Origin: Terriglobia bacterium
Lineage (GTDB): Bacteria > Acidobacteriota > Terriglobia > Acidiferrales > UBA7541
DNA length: 64,000 nucleotides
NCBI GenBank assembly: GCA_020073485.1
Contig: JAIQFB010000001.1
Location: 419,929-483,928 of the forward strand
Reading direction: 5' to 3'
The position numbers and the translations under genes were made by a program. Of the stretch, positions 9,100-17,896 are shown piece by piece. The notes beneath the pieces were generated by a model. It was not told where the DNA came from. It ran no database searches and saw nothing but the letters and a program-made list of their open reading frames with translations. Positions within the stretch are counted from its first letter, which is position 1. Each line of letters begins with the position of its first letter.

Positions 9100-10347
9100 T
9101 CATCGGCGGGCCATTCCCAGAACGCTCAGAAAAAAACTGGAAAGGACAATCTGGAATCCGAGTGTGAAGAACACAACGCCCGGGATCACTATGCGCATCG
9201 TCTTTTCCGGGTCGAGCGGCCCGAAATGATGGCTTTGCCAGTAGGCAAGACCCAGGATCCACGCCCCACTTCCCGCGACGATCAGCAATCCGCCCGCCAC
9301 GAGACCGGCTTCCAGCGTCAAATAACGGAATATCCGCGTAAGTCTCGGATCTTCCGGGAGTAGCCCTTCGGAAATCGCGAATACCTTGGTGAATGCGGCG
9401 AAGACAAGCGATTGAAAGCCGATCAAAATGGCCATGCCCGCGAACAGAAGCGTATGCACGTCGAATCCAACGCGCCCGATCATTCGAGGCCCCGGCAAGA
9501 GCAGCGCGCTGACCACGATTCCCGCGGCGCACAGCGCGATTCCGGGATACAGAAACAGCCAGCGGGGGCTGTACAGCAAGAGAAACCGAAGATGCCGCCA
9601 GCCGTCGCGCCAAGTGCGCAGGTGTGGCGGGCGGTCGCGTTTGTCGGGCGAGAGCGTGGTGGGAATTTCGGTGACGCGCAAGCCGAAGGCCGTGGCTTTC
9701 ACGATCATCTCGCTGGCGAATTCCATGCCCAGAGTGCGCAGGCCCAGCCGGTCGATGGCCTCCTTGCGAAACGCGCGCAACCCGCAATGAAAGTCGCCCA
9801 CCGGGCTCTTGAAAAACAGGCGTCCAATTCCGGTCAGCACGGGGTTCCCGAGGTAACGGTGCAGGGGCGGCATCGCGCCCGGCACGATCCCTCCGCGAAA
9901 ACGGTTGCCCATCACCAGATCGTATCCCTCGCGGAGTTTCGCGACGAACGCGTCCATCTGCGTGAAATCGTAGGTATCGTCGGCATCGCCCATCAAGATG
10001 AACTGCCCGCGCGCCGCCGCGATGCCTCCCCGCAAGGCGCTCCCGTATCCGCGCGTCTCCACCGGAATCACTCGCGCCCCGAGGTCCGCGGCGATCTGCC
10101 GCGATCCATCCGTGCTGCCGTTGTCGGCCACGATCACTTCTCCCCTGATTCCGTGCCGTCGCAGCGCTTCCATCGCTTTCTGGACGCAAATCCCCACCGT
10201 GGAGCGCTCATTCAGGCACGGCATCACCACCGAAAGTTCGAGCGCATCTTCGGGCCGCCCGAGTTCTTCAGTGGACTGCGTGTTCACCGCTGATTTCAGG
10301 GAACCGATTGTGAATCTCCCTTGGCCGGCGCAATTCCCGGTTTCCAC
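9100..10347 (-). CDS. GT2 glycosyltransferase with C-terminal membrane helices
   Basis: A 415-residue protein starting at GTG 10347. The GT-A domain (residues about 37-265) reads SVVMPCLNERSTVG, then VADNGSTDGS and the DxD-type motif MGDADDTYDF. This matches DPM1/GtrB-like enzymes that load a sugar or aminosugar on polyprenyl phosphate. Four hydrophobic segments follow (for example WLFLYPGIALCAAGIVVSAL and the C-terminal FFTLGFQIVLSSFF), as in GtrB-like proteins. It probably produces a polyprenyl-phosphate sugar at the inner membrane, a donor for GT39-type enzymes such as those in this window. It heads a leftward operon with two methyltransferases. Confidence 0.88.
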   Translation of the reverse strand: METGNCAGQGRFTIGSLKSAVNTQSTEELGRPEDALELSVVMPCLNERSTVGICVQKAMEALRRHGIRGEVIVADNGSTDGSRQIAADLGARVIPVETRGYGSALRGGIAAARGQFILMGDADDTYDFTQMDAFVAKLREGYDLVMGNRFRGGIVPGAMPPLHRYLGNPVLTGIGRLFFKSPVGDFHCGLRAFRKEAIDRLGLRTLGMEFASEMIVKATAFGLRVTEIPTTLSPDKRDRPPHLRTWRDGWRHLRFLLLYSPRWLFLYPGIALCAAGIVVSALLLPGPRMIGRVGFDVHTLLFAGMAILIGFQSLVFAAFTKVFAISEGLLPEDPRLTRIFRYLTLEAGLVAGGLLIVAGSGAWILGLAYWQSHHFGPLDPEKTMRIVIPGVVFFTLGFQIVLSSFFLSVLGMARR

Positions 10348-10444
10348 GACTTTAACCGATCTGATTACCTTCGAAAAGGGCGGCTATGCTTTAGTTCATC
10401 TTGCGCAGGTTTGCCGCGGCTGTTACCGTTTCTTGTGGCCGTAC

Positions 10445-11566
10445 ATGCCTGATCGCATCCCGCAAAAACGCATGCCGGAACTCGATGGTCTACGCGGGAT
10501 CGCCATCCTGCTGGTGTGGACGGGGCATTATTTCGCCGTTCCCGGCAAGGGAATGCTAAGCCTTCTGGACGGCTACTGGTTTCGCCTTGGATGGACGGGT
10601 GTCGACTTGTTCTTCGTGCTCTCCGGTTTTCTCATCGGCGGCATTCTCCTGGACGTTCGGGACTCTCCCCGCTATTTTCAGACATTCTACAGACGCCGGT
10701 TTTTCCGAATCATTCCGCTCTACTATGCCTGGATTGCCATCTATGTGTTATTGGCCGGTTTGGCGGCGCCGTTTCTATCCGCGCGGATCGGATCCGTGCA
10801 GGGCACCGATCTCGCAATTTTGTCTCACTTCTTCTTTCTGCAGAATTTCCGCGACATTCTTACCAGCACGGTTTCTTTCTGGTGGCTGTCGGCCACGTGG
10901 TCATTGGCCGTCGAGGAGCAGTTCTATCTGGTTTCTCCTTTGGTGGTGCGTTTCTTGTCAAAGCGCGCGCTTACAATTTTTCTCATCCTGGTCACCGGAG
11001 CCGCTCCTCTGCTGCGCTGGTTTCTCCGCGGCCATTTCGATTCGGGGCCGTGGCTGGCTTACCGGCTGATGCCTTGCCGCGCCGACTCTCTCTCGATCGG
11101 CATGCTTGCCGCAATGATCTGGAGCAACCCGAACGGCCGCGAATGGCTTGGGCGCCATGCCCTGTCGCTGTACGCCCTGTTTGGCGTTTTGTTCGCCGGC
11201 GTTGCCTGGCTGTGGAGATGGCCGCTGCCAGCTCTTACCCAAACGCTGGGCTATACGTGGCTGGCTTTGTTTTTTGCCGTTGTCCTGCTGCTGGCCATTT
11301 CTCGACCGCAATCCCCACTTGCCGTTTTCGCGCGACACGGGTTCCTGCGCGAGATGGGCGGCGTTTCCTATTGCGTTTACATCATTCACACGACGGTATT
11401 CCTTTTCTGTCACCGGATTCTGCTACATTCACTGCCGGACTTTACCGATGTAAAGGTTGCCGCTGTCACTTTGCTCGCAGCTTTGATCACGTACGGCATC
11501 GCAAAATGTTCCTGGAAATTCCTGGAGGAGCCTTTGCTCCGGCGCGGCCACGCATATAGATACTAG
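10445..11566 (+). CDS. Acyltransferase family 3 membrane protein (OafA/YrhL type)
   Basis: The open frame extends upstream over the divergent GT2 gene, but the domain begins only at MPELDGLRGIAILLVW, so ATG 10445 (or the ATG 27 bases later) is the start; the product is about 373 residues. It has around ten helices and the family hallmarks: the early R/H motif (LDGLRG then TGHYF), the FFVLSGFLIGGILL segment, RRFFRIIPLYY and the conserved SLAVEEQFYL. Such enzymes O-acylate (often O-acetylate) sugars of O-antigen, exopolysaccharide or peptidoglycan across the inner membrane. The location in the glycan locus fits. Confidence 0.9.
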   Translation: MPDRIPQKRMPELDGLRGIAILLVWTGHYFAVPGKGMLSLLDGYWFRLGWTGVDLFFVLSGFLIGGILLDVRDSPRYFQTFYRRRFFRIIPLYYAWIAIYVLLAGLAAPFLSARIGSVQGTDLAILSHFFFLQNFRDILTSTVSFWWLSATWSLAVEEQFYLVSPLVVRFLSKRALTIFLILVTGAAPLLRWFLRGHFDSGPWLAYRLMPCRADSLSIGMLAAMIWSNPNGREWLGRHALSLYALFGVLFAGVAWLWRWPLPALTQTLGYTWLALFFAVVLLLAISRPQSPLAVFARHGFLREMGGVSYCVYIIHTTVFLFCHRILLHSLPDFTDVKVAAVTLLAALITYGIAKCSWKFLEEPLLRRGHAYRY

Positions 11567-11715
11567 AAATCGTTTCTTCGGCCTCTGGCGTTGGCAAACC
11601 CGCGAAAAGTGACAAATCGTTTTGTGGCTTTGGCGATTACCATTATTCTAGACTCAGGGACGCGAGGGAATTGCATTTGGCCGTGCAGGCCAGGTCTTGA
11701 GAGGTGCGAGCGCCC

Positions 11716-12711
11716 ATGTCATCCGCTTCCGGATTGATTGCCAGCCAGGAGTTCTCCAAGCCCGGAGTCCATTCGATTACATACAAGGATAATTTTTATC
11801 CTTTGGCGTCCGAGGTCCGCGAAGAGCTGCTTCGCCATCCGAAATGGAAACCAATGCTTCAGGGAAGCACCTCGGGCAGCACCATGTTTATTCCCCAGCG
11901 TCAGAATGGCATTACGACATCTCAACTGCTTGAAAAGGACCGCGAACACTTTCCCCAATGCCTCAAATTCAGGGATTTTGTGGCGCAAAATTTTGGCGTG
12001 CTCTGTCCGCTGGCTGGCGTGCATCCGGCGGATGCGCGAGTGGTCGAAATCAACGGCATGGCTTACGGAGCGGGCGCGTGGCTTTCTCCACACACCGATT
12101 TTTTTGGTCACGCCAATAAGCAGAACCGGCTGATCGCCTGGATGCTGTACCTCACTGCGCCCGAGGATGGCGAGTGGCCGGCCGAGAAGGGCGGAGCGGT
12201 GCGCGTATGGCAGCCCGGCGGCGAAGAGAAGCGCATCCGTCCCCGGTTTAACCGCTTCGCAATGTTTCGCGTTCACGCCAACAGCTTTCATGAAATTGAG
12301 AAAATTACCTGGGAGCCGGATTGGCCGCATTGCCGACTGGCTCTGTCGGGCTGGATTCAGGGTAAGCCGCTGGACGAAACCGGGCGCAATACACGCATGT
12401 ATCTAATTTCTCCTTCCGCCCAGTCGATATCCGGGGAAATCGGGGCTTCATTGCAGGGCGAGCTCGCGCTTCATCGGCTTCTGGCAAAACAGATGAGCTA
12501 TTGTGGTGAAGATCCCAGTTTGGAAATTGCGCGAACCGCGGAACTCGAGCAGGACTACCAGGCCCACAGAGAGGCGCCGGCCGGCACATATTTTATTCGC
12601 CGGATTGCCGGCCCCCCAGGGTGCATTATCGTTGTTAACGAGGCTGGGGAAACCGTTTACTTTGGGGCACCCGAAGGGGCCGGTGAAAAACTCCGGGCTG
12701 GTGATCGTTAG
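11716..12711 (+). CDS. 2-oxoglutarate/Fe(II)-dependent oxygenase
   Basis: A 331-residue protein (start ATG 11716 preferred over GTG 11704 because GAGAGG lies about ten bases before it). The prolyl-4-hydroxylase-type fold is shown by the HxD motif in LSPHTDFFGH (about residue 125), the distal His in ANSFHEIEK (about 190) and an Arg for 2-oxoglutarate in CRLALSGWI (about 208). Iron-binding and co-substrate residues are thus all present. The C-terminal 100 residues form an extra domain of unknown function ending in a beta-rich segment (GCIIVVNEAGETVYFG). It hydroxylates an unknown substrate; in this context a lipid or sugar component is possible. The next gene, asnB, begins 115 bases later. Confidence 0.78.
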   Translation: MSSASGLIASQEFSKPGVHSITYKDNFYPLASEVREELLRHPKWKPMLQGSTSGSTMFIPQRQNGITTSQLLEKDREHFPQCLKFRDFVAQNFGVLCPLAGVHPADARVVEINGMAYGAGAWLSPHTDFFGHANKQNRLIAWMLYLTAPEDGEWPAEKGGAVRVWQPGGEEKRIRPRFNRFAMFRVHANSFHEIEKITWEPDWPHCRLALSGWIQGKPLDETGRNTRMYLISPSAQSISGEIGASLQGELALHRLLAKQMSYCGEDPSLEIARTAELEQDYQAHREAPAGTYFIRRIAGPPGCIIVVNEAGETVYFGAPEGAGEKLRAGDR

Positions 12712-12825
12712 CCGATTTTCATCCACGGAACCCGTCTGTTCCGTGGGGAACAAATTGCATGCTGTGCGCACACGGTTGCAGGTAACGGTGGAACTGCGGC
12801 GTGGTTCACGGTAAAGTAGCGCGGA

Positions 12826-14844
12826 ATGTGCGGAATCTGCGGTGTCATCGGAATTGAACGATCGGAATTAGCCGAAGCCGTAACGCGCCGGATGACGGAG
12901 GCGCTCTGGCATCGCGGCCCGGACGAAGATGGCCTGCTGGTCGCGCCGTCAGCGGCGCTGGGAATGCGCCGACTAAGCATCATCGACCTTCCCGGCGGCC
13001 ATCAACCTGTCTTTAATGAAACCGGAAACGTTGGAGTCGTCTTCAACGGCGAAATCTATAACTTTCGCGAGCTGCGCAAGACGCTCGAAGGGCTCGGGCA
13101 CACCTTCCGCACGCATTCCGACACCGAAGTAATCGTCCATGCCTATGAAGAATGGGGCGAGCAATGCGTCCGCGAACTGCGCGGCATGTTTGCCTTCGCC
13201 ATTTGGGACGCGCGCTCCTCCGGCACCACGGGCGACGCCGCGCGGCACGCCTGTATTTTCCTGGCCCGCGACCGCCTGGGAATCAAGCCGCTCTATTACG
13301 CTTGCGCGGACGGAGCTCTTCTGTTCGCCTCCGAAGTCCGGGCTTTGATCGCCAGCGGGCGAGTTGCCCCGAATGTCGACCCGGACGCAGTCGAAGCATA
13401 TCTGTTATTCGGCTCCGTTGCCGAACCCACCACGCTGGTCCAGGGCGTATTCTCGCTTCCGCCCGGACATTCCCTCACCATGTTCGCAGACGCACCGCCG
13501 CAGAAACCGGCTCCCAAATGCTATTGGGATTTTGCGGATGCCGCGCTTCGACAGGAAGGTCCGCGCCCGAAAGACAAGCAGGACGCGGCAAAACAGTTGC
13601 GGCGCCTGCTGGAAGAGACTGTAAGCGACCACTTGATTTCAGATGTCCCGCTGGGCGTCTTTCTTTCCAGCGGCATGGATTCCACGGCGCTGGTGGCGCT
13701 GGCCAGCCAGTCCCAGAATGATTTGCATACCTTCACGGTCGTGTTTCCGGAACAGCGCTTCAGCGAGGCCGCGATTTCGCGCGAAACCGCGAAGCGTTTC
13801 AAAACGCGCCATCAGGAAGTCATGCTCACCCCGGAACAGTTGCTGGACCAGGTGGACGACGCCGTCGGCGCGCTGGATCAGCCCACCATGGACGGCCTCA
13901 ACACCTACTTCGTTTCCAGGGCCGCGCACCAAGCCGGATTGAAAGTCGCTCTGTCCGGATTGGGCAGCGACGAAATTTTCGGCGGCTACTCGACATTCGC
14001 TTCGACTCCGCGAGCCTCAATTGTGGCCGGGCTGGGGCGCTGGATTCCCGGCCCCTTCCGCCGATTGAGCGCCGCCCTGGCGACCAGGGTCGTGGCGGGC
14101 GACGCGATTCGCAAAGCCGCAGCGACCTGGAAGTCGCCAACCGATTTTCCGCACGCATATTTCTTCACCCGCCTGCTGTACACGCCGGGCCGCGTGGACC
14201 GCCTTCTCGCTCCCTATTTCGAGTCCCCTGCCTATGGCGAAAGCGCCGAGTCCAGCTGGCGCTTGCGCATGAGGGAAACCGCGCGGCAGGCCGCGCGCCT
14301 GGATTCCTTCACGGCGATTTCTTGTTTCGAGTTGCAGTCCTACATGGTGAATACGCTGCTGCGCGATACCGACGTTGCCAGCATGGCCAATTCCCTGGAA
14401 GTCCGCGTGCCTTTCCTGGACCACAAGCTCGTGGAATTTGTCGCCCGCCTGCCGAAGGATGTGAAATACAGGCCGGACATGCCGAAGTCGCTGCTGGTGG
14501 AGGCGATGGGCGATCTATTGCCGGAGGACGTCGTCGGCCAGCCCAAACGTACGTTCACGCTGCCGTGGGACGTTTGGCTCCGAGGGCCGCTGGGCGTGCA
14601 GCTTTCGCAGAACCTCGCCAACCTGACTCCGCCGCTGCTGCGGTACATGAACCAGCGTGCCGTGCGGGGTTCCTGGCAAAATTTCGTTACCGGCCACACG
14701 AACTGGTCGCGCCCCTGGAGCATTTACGTGCTCAATCGCTGGGTGCAGCGCCATCTGAGCGGCTCGGCATCGGGTCAAGGTTCAACCGCAGGGGCGGTGA
14801 AGCCTGCCGCTATCGCCACCAGCGCAGCCAATCCACGGTCTTAG
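12826..14844 (+). CDS. asnB: Asparagine synthase (glutamine-hydrolysing)
   Basis: A 672-residue class II glutamine amidotransferase fused to an ATP-pyrophosphatase domain. Cys2 of the MCGICGVIG start is the glutaminase nucleophile; RLSIIDLPGGHQP and NGEIYNFREL are the glutaminase-domain signatures. The synthetase domain has the PPi loop FLSSGMDSTAL near residue 280 and SGLGSDEIFGGY further on. Members either make asparagine or amidate a special substrate in biosynthetic clusters. Here it sits inside the glycan locus and 21 bases before a carbamoyltransferase, so a dedicated amidation role is plausible. The last 30 residues are a low-complexity Ser/Ala/Gly tail. Confidence 0.9.
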   Translation: MCGICGVIGIERSELAEAVTRRMTEALWHRGPDEDGLLVAPSAALGMRRLSIIDLPGGHQPVFNETGNVGVVFNGEIYNFRELRKTLEGLGHTFRTHSDTEVIVHAYEEWGEQCVRELRGMFAFAIWDARSSGTTGDAARHACIFLARDRLGIKPLYYACADGALLFASEVRALIASGRVAPNVDPDAVEAYLLFGSVAEPTTLVQGVFSLPPGHSLTMFADAPPQKPAPKCYWDFADAALRQEGPRPKDKQDAAKQLRRLLEETVSDHLISDVPLGVFLSSGMDSTALVALASQSQNDLHTFTVVFPEQRFSEAAISRETAKRFKTRHQEVMLTPEQLLDQVDDAVGALDQPTMDGLNTYFVSRAAHQAGLKVALSGLGSDEIFGGYSTFASTPRASIVAGLGRWIPGPFRRLSAALATRVVAGDAIRKAAATWKSPTDFPHAYFFTRLLYTPGRVDRLLAPYFESPAYGESAESSWRLRMRETARQAARLDSFTAISCFELQSYMVNTLLRDTDVASMANSLEVRVPFLDHKLVEFVARLPKDVKYRPDMPKSLLVEAMGDLLPEDVVGQPKRTFTLPWDVWLRGPLGVQLSQNLANLTPPLLRYMNQRAVRGSWQNFVTGHTNWSRPWSIYVLNRWVQRHLSGSASGQGSTAGAVKPAAIATSAANPRS

Positions 14845-14865
14845 GGCAGGGAGAAACACTTCCGG

Positions 14866-16629
14866 ATGAACATTCTCGGGATTAACGCCTACCACGGCAA
14901 CGCCTCCGCGGCGATCGTTTGCGATGGCCGGCTGATTGCCGCGGTCGAGGAGGAGCGCTTCAACCGCGTCAAGTACGCGGCGGGATTTCCTTCGGCGGCG
15001 ATTCGCTACTGCCTGGAAACCGCCGGGATCACCATCGGCGAAGTGGATCACATCGCCATTCCGCGTAATCCCTGGGCGCGCCTGGGAACGAAGCTCCTGT
15101 ACGCGATGAAGATGCCCAGCTTTGCCCGCGAGCGCGCCAAAGTTCTGGCCCACTTTGTGGGCATTCCCGAGGCGCTGGCGCGGACCTTTGACGTTGCGCC
15201 GGATAAAATTCGCGGGAAATTTCACCGCGTCGAGCATCACCAGGCGCATCTGGCCAGCACGTTTTATGTTTCACCGTTTGAAAATGCCGCCCTGCTTTCC
15301 GCCGACGGCCTGGGCGATTTCGCCAGCACCATGTGGGGAACGGGCCAGGGCCCGCGCATGAAGATCGACGGCGCCATCGCCTTCCCTCACTCGTTGGGGC
15401 TTTATTACACGGCGGTCTCGCAGTATCTGGGATTCCGCAAGTTCGGCGACGAATACAAAGTGATGGGTCTGGCCGCGTACGGCGAGCCTGCTTACCTTGA
15501 CGAATTCCGCCGCATCGTCCGCACCAACGGAGGAGTTGGTTTCCGCCTGGGCCTGGAATATTTCAAGCATCACCGCACCGGGCCGGACATGACCTGGAGC
15601 GATGCCGGTAAAACTCCCGAGATTGCCGCGATGTTCTCCGATTACATGGCCGAACGGCTGGGGCCTGCGCGCGATCCCGCGGCTCCGGTCGAAAAAGTGC
15701 ATCGAGACGGCGCTGCTTCGCTGCAGGCGCGCCTCGAAGAAGTCTTGTTCACCATGCTGCGCGCCCTGCATGCGCGGACCAAACAAAAGGCGGTGTGCCT
15801 GGCCGGAGGCGTGGCGTTCAATTGCGTGGCCAATGGGAAAATTTTTGATGAGACGCCGTTTGAACAGATTTTTCTGCAGCCCGCCTCGGGCGATGCGGGG
15901 CTGGCGATCGGCGCCGCGTATTTTGTGCATCACCAGGTCCTCGGCCAGCCGCGATCCTTCGTCATGGAAAATGCTTACTGGGGGCCGGGTTACACTCCCG
16001 AGCAGGTGCGTGCAGCAGTCGCTGCCAGCCGCCTGTCCGCCGAAGGCATGGCAATTTCCGAGCTTCCCGAGGAATTGATCGCGAAAGAGGCAGCGAAGGA
16101 AATTGCCTCAGGGAAAATACTCGGCTGGTTTCAAGGCCGGGCGGAGTGGGGGCCGCGCGCGTTGGGCAATCGCAGCATCGTCGCCGATCCTCGCCGGGCG
16201 GACATGAAGGATATTTTGAACGCCCGGATCAAGCACCGCGAAATGTTCCGGCCGTTTGCTCCGTCGGTGCTCGCCGAAGCCACCGGAGAATATTTCGAGA
16301 AGACGTATCCTTGCCCGTTCATGACGCAGGCCTATTCGGTGCGGCCCGAAAAACGCGAAATCATTCCCGCGCCCACGCACGTGGACGGCACAGGACGCCT
16401 CCAGACCGTCACGCAGGAGGCGAACCCGCGCTACTGGCGCCTGATCCGCGAGTTCGGCAGCCTTACCGGCGTGCCCGTGGTCCTGAATACTTCGTTCAAC
16501 GACAACGAGCCCATCGTCTGCCGTCCCGAGGAAGCCATCGATTGCTTTCTCCGCACCAAGATGGACGTGCTGGTCCTGGGCGACATGCTGGTGCGCAAGC
16601 CGCTGGGAATGCCCGAGGTGCCGCGCTGA
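14866..16629 (+). CDS. Carbamoyltransferase (NodU/TobZ family), copy 1
   Basis: A 587-residue two-domain protein. The N-terminal ASKHA-like domain starts MNILGINAYHGNASAAI and contains EHHQAHLAST near residue 125 (the conserved His cluster). The YrdC-like and C-terminal part contains GGVAFNCVANG and WGPRALGNRSIVADPR near 430, the family signature. These enzymes make carbamoyl-adenylate from carbamoyl phosphate and ATP, then transfer the carbamoyl group to a hydroxyl of a sugar or natural product. Only 21 bases after asnB and with full-length domains, it most likely carbamoylates the glycan made here. It differs clearly from the second copy in this window. Confidence 0.9.
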   Translation: MNILGINAYHGNASAAIVCDGRLIAAVEEERFNRVKYAAGFPSAAIRYCLETAGITIGEVDHIAIPRNPWARLGTKLLYAMKMPSFARERAKVLAHFVGIPEALARTFDVAPDKIRGKFHRVEHHQAHLASTFYVSPFENAALLSADGLGDFASTMWGTGQGPRMKIDGAIAFPHSLGLYYTAVSQYLGFRKFGDEYKVMGLAAYGEPAYLDEFRRIVRTNGGVGFRLGLEYFKHHRTGPDMTWSDAGKTPEIAAMFSDYMAERLGPARDPAAPVEKVHRDGAASLQARLEEVLFTMLRALHARTKQKAVCLAGGVAFNCVANGKIFDETPFEQIFLQPASGDAGLAIGAAYFVHHQVLGQPRSFVMENAYWGPGYTPEQVRAAVAASRLSAEGMAISELPEELIAKEAAKEIASGKILGWFQGRAEWGPRALGNRSIVADPRRADMKDILNARIKHREMFRPFAPSVLAEATGEYFEKTYPCPFMTQAYSVRPEKREIIPAPTHVDGTGRLQTVTQEANPRYWRLIREFGSLTGVPVVLNTSFNDNEPIVCRPEEAIDCFLRTKMDVLVLGDMLVRKPLGMPEVPR

Positions 16630-16699
16630 TCGGGAACGCGCCGCTGCCGCTTTGTAATTTCTGTCTTGAGTCTTTTTCTTTTCCCTTCCGGACGAGCCC

Positions 16700-17896
16700 G
16701 TGCACATTCTTTTACTGAACGAATATTTTCCGCCCGATACCAGCGCCACGGCCAAGTGCGCCGTGCAGGTGGCGAACGCGCTCGCCGAAAAACACCGCGT
16801 CACCGTCGTCGCGGGCCGGCCGAGCTACGATCCCACCGAGCGCCACCCGCGCTATCTGCTGCGGCGCGAAGTCCGAGGGAATCTCGCCGTCGAACGCGTG
16901 GGCTCGACCGCATATCCCCGCTTTCAGATGCGCCGCCGCGTTTCCAACTACCTCACCTACCTGTCGCTGGCGATTCCGCGCGCGCTTTCGATTCGCTCGG
17001 ACGTGGTTCTGGCCATGACCGATCCGCCCATCGAAGGCATCGCCGGCGCGATCGTCGCGCGCCTCTCTCACCGCCCCTTCGTCTACAACATTCGCGACAT
17101 GTATCCGGACATGGCCGTGGGCGGATCGATCGTGCGCCCCGGAAGTTTCACCGCGCGCTGGGAGGCGATGCATCGCTGGGCGCTGCGGCGCGCCGCTCGC
17201 GTCATCGTGCTCGGCGAAGATATGTGCGACCGCATCGTGGCCAAAGGAGTCGATCCCGGCCGCGTGGTGATCTCGCGCGACGGCATCGACATTCCCGAAA
17301 CCACGCCTTCGCCGGACAATCCGCTGGCGCGCGAGATTCGCGGCAATTTCCGTTTCGTTCTGGTACATGCGGGGAATTTGGGCTTCTACGGCGCCTGGCA
17401 AACTCTTATTTCGGCTGTGCGCATGCTTGAAAAAGAAGGCGTGGGCCTCGTCTTCATCGGCGAGGGCGCCATGAAACCGCAAGTGGAGGCCATGGCCGAG
17501 GGATGCCGCGCGATTCGCTTCCTGCCGTTCCGCCCGGCGAGCGAAATCCCCTTGGTGCTCTCGTCCGGAGATATGCACGTGGTCACGGTGAAGCGGGGCC
17601 TGGAAGGCGTGGTGGTGCCCAGCAAGCTATATGGCACGCTGGCCGCCGGTCGCCCCGTGCTGGGCGTTGCGCCCGACGAGTGCGACGTGGTGCGCATCAT
17701 TCGCCGTTCCGGCTGCGGTCTGGCGGCGAATCCGGACGATCCGAACACCGTCGTGGAGGCCATCCGGGGGGTGTTGCAGGACGCGGAACACCTGCGAAAC
17801 ATGGGCCTGCGCGCGCGAGAGATCGCATTTTCTTATGATAGAGTGAAGCAGCTCAAAATTTTCACGGAAACGCTCGAGGAGGTAGTTCGCGAATGA
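16700..17896 (+). CDS. GT4 glycosyltransferase, WbuB-like
   Basis: A 398-residue family-4 glycosyltransferase from GTG 16700. The N-terminus HILLLNEYFPPDTSATA and the segment AMTDPPIEG followed by YNIRDMYPDMAV strongly resemble WbuB-type transferases (aminosugar transferases of O-antigen or capsule synthesis). The donor domain starts near residue 213 (FVLVHAGNLGFYGAWQTL); the usual E-x7-E is replaced by GLEGVVVPSKLYGTLAAGRP, as is normal in the WbuB group. Its stop overlaps the start of the next epimerase by 4 bases (ATGA). Confidence 0.9.
   Translation: MHILLLNEYFPPDTSATAKCAVQVANALAEKHRVTVVAGRPSYDPTERHPRYLLRREVRGNLAVERVGSTAYPRFQMRRRVSNYLTYLSLAIPRALSIRSDVVLAMTDPPIEGIAGAIVARLSHRPFVYNIRDMYPDMAVGGSIVRPGSFTARWEAMHRWALRRAARVIVLGEDMCDRIVAKGVDPGRVVISRDGIDIPETTPSPDNPLAREIRGNFRFVLVHAGNLGFYGAWQTLISAVRMLEKEGVGLVFIGEGAMKPQVEAMAEGCRAIRFLPFRPASEIPLVLSSGDMHVVTVKRGLEGVVVPSKLYGTLAAGRPVLGVAPDECDVVRIIRRSGCGLAANPDDPNTVVEAIRGVLQDAEHLRNMGLRAREIAFSYDRVKQLKIFTETLEEVVRE

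Noticed and set aside
9029..10189. 386-codon leftward open frame inside the GT2 gene
   Set aside because: Arg/Gly/Ala-rich, no domain, overlaps the clearly coding GT2 frame (DxD motif, membrane helices).
9998..10444. Extension of the acyltransferase-3 frame by 149 codons
   Set aside because: It lies over the divergent GT2 gene and has no domain; the acyltransferase domain starts at the later ATG.
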